Below, one piece after another: positions 24,034 to 24,123 of a stretch of 24,123 nt of DNA. The DNA is taken from assembly GCA_038528235.1 (NCBI GenBank), contig JBCBEX010000066.1, forward strand, positions 1 through 24,123, written 5' to 3'. Each line of letters opens with the position of its first letter. Positions within the stretch are counted from its first letter, which is position 1. The stretch is from JBCBEX01 sp038528235. GTDB taxonomy: Bacteria; Bacteroidota; Rhodothermia; Rhodothermales; Rubricoccaceae. The notes beneath the pieces were generated by a model that was not told the DNA's origin, ran no database searches, and worked only from the letters and a program-made list of their open reading frames with translations. The position numbers and the translations under genes are program-made.

Positions 24034-24123
24034 GATGGCGGCGATTTGGACGGTGCGGAGGGACCTCGTCGGAGCCAGCAGAGCGGGAGCAGTACGATGC
24101 CCTGGGTGGGCACTCAGCCAGTC

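Overview
The window is 24 kb of high-GC bacterial chromosome (hand-counted 60-base lines in clpB and recQ give 70-72% GC). Several features point to a Bacteroidota/Rhodothermota-type organism, perhaps Rhodothermales: a secreted sugar dehydrogenase ends in a type IX secretion (T9SS) C-terminal sorting domain, RecQ has its zinc cysteines near the C-terminus rather than just after the helicase core, lipoproteins are frequent, and most starts lack a clear Shine-Dalgarno sequence. This assignment is inference from gene content. I saw no rRNA, tRNA, CRISPR array, transposase or phage gene.

Left part (1-5.9 kb): the 3' part of clpB ends at a strong intrinsic terminator. Directly behind it is a lower-GC two-gene unit: an OLD/RecF-like ABC-type ATPase coupled by TAATG to a DUF4276/TOPRIM-like protein. 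This pair, at about 59% GC by hand counts, looks like an acquired defence module of the split OLD or PARIS kind and is the best candidate here for an undescribed system. It is followed by a nested inverted-repeat element, a DUF559 (PD-(D/E)XK) endonuclease-like gene on the other strand, and ybjQ.

Middle part (5.9-11.6 kb): a papain-like cysteine peptidase-family gene on the plus strand faces a run of minus-strand genes. In transcription order these are a small DUF4177-like protein, its own terminator, an orphan ParA ATPase, a second and paralogous DUF4177-like protein, an LD-carboxypeptidase (LdcA), and an endonuclease/exonuclease/phosphatase lipoprotein with an EF-hand-like loop. Six 16-bp tandem repeats lie between the last two. 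A 0.5-kb leader that drops to about 35% GC precedes the next plus-strand gene.

Right part (11.6-24 kb): an exported metacaspase-like peptidase with two beta-sandwich (PPC-like) domains; recQ and thiO in tandem on the minus strand; an SMP-30/gluconolactonase divergent from thiO and ending on a CTAG stop shared with the convergent gene; a GAF-PAS histidine kinase with a receiver-like domain that has lost its phospho-acceptor Asp; a hypothetical protein; a T9SS-exported PQQ-type glucose/sorbosone dehydrogenase; a divergent DUF1684 lipoprotein; and a novel-looking large lipoprotein. Most of this is ordinary chromosomal housekeeping and envelope biology. The accessory-looking elements are the ATPase/TOPRIM pair, the DUF559 region and the ParA-paralogue cluster.
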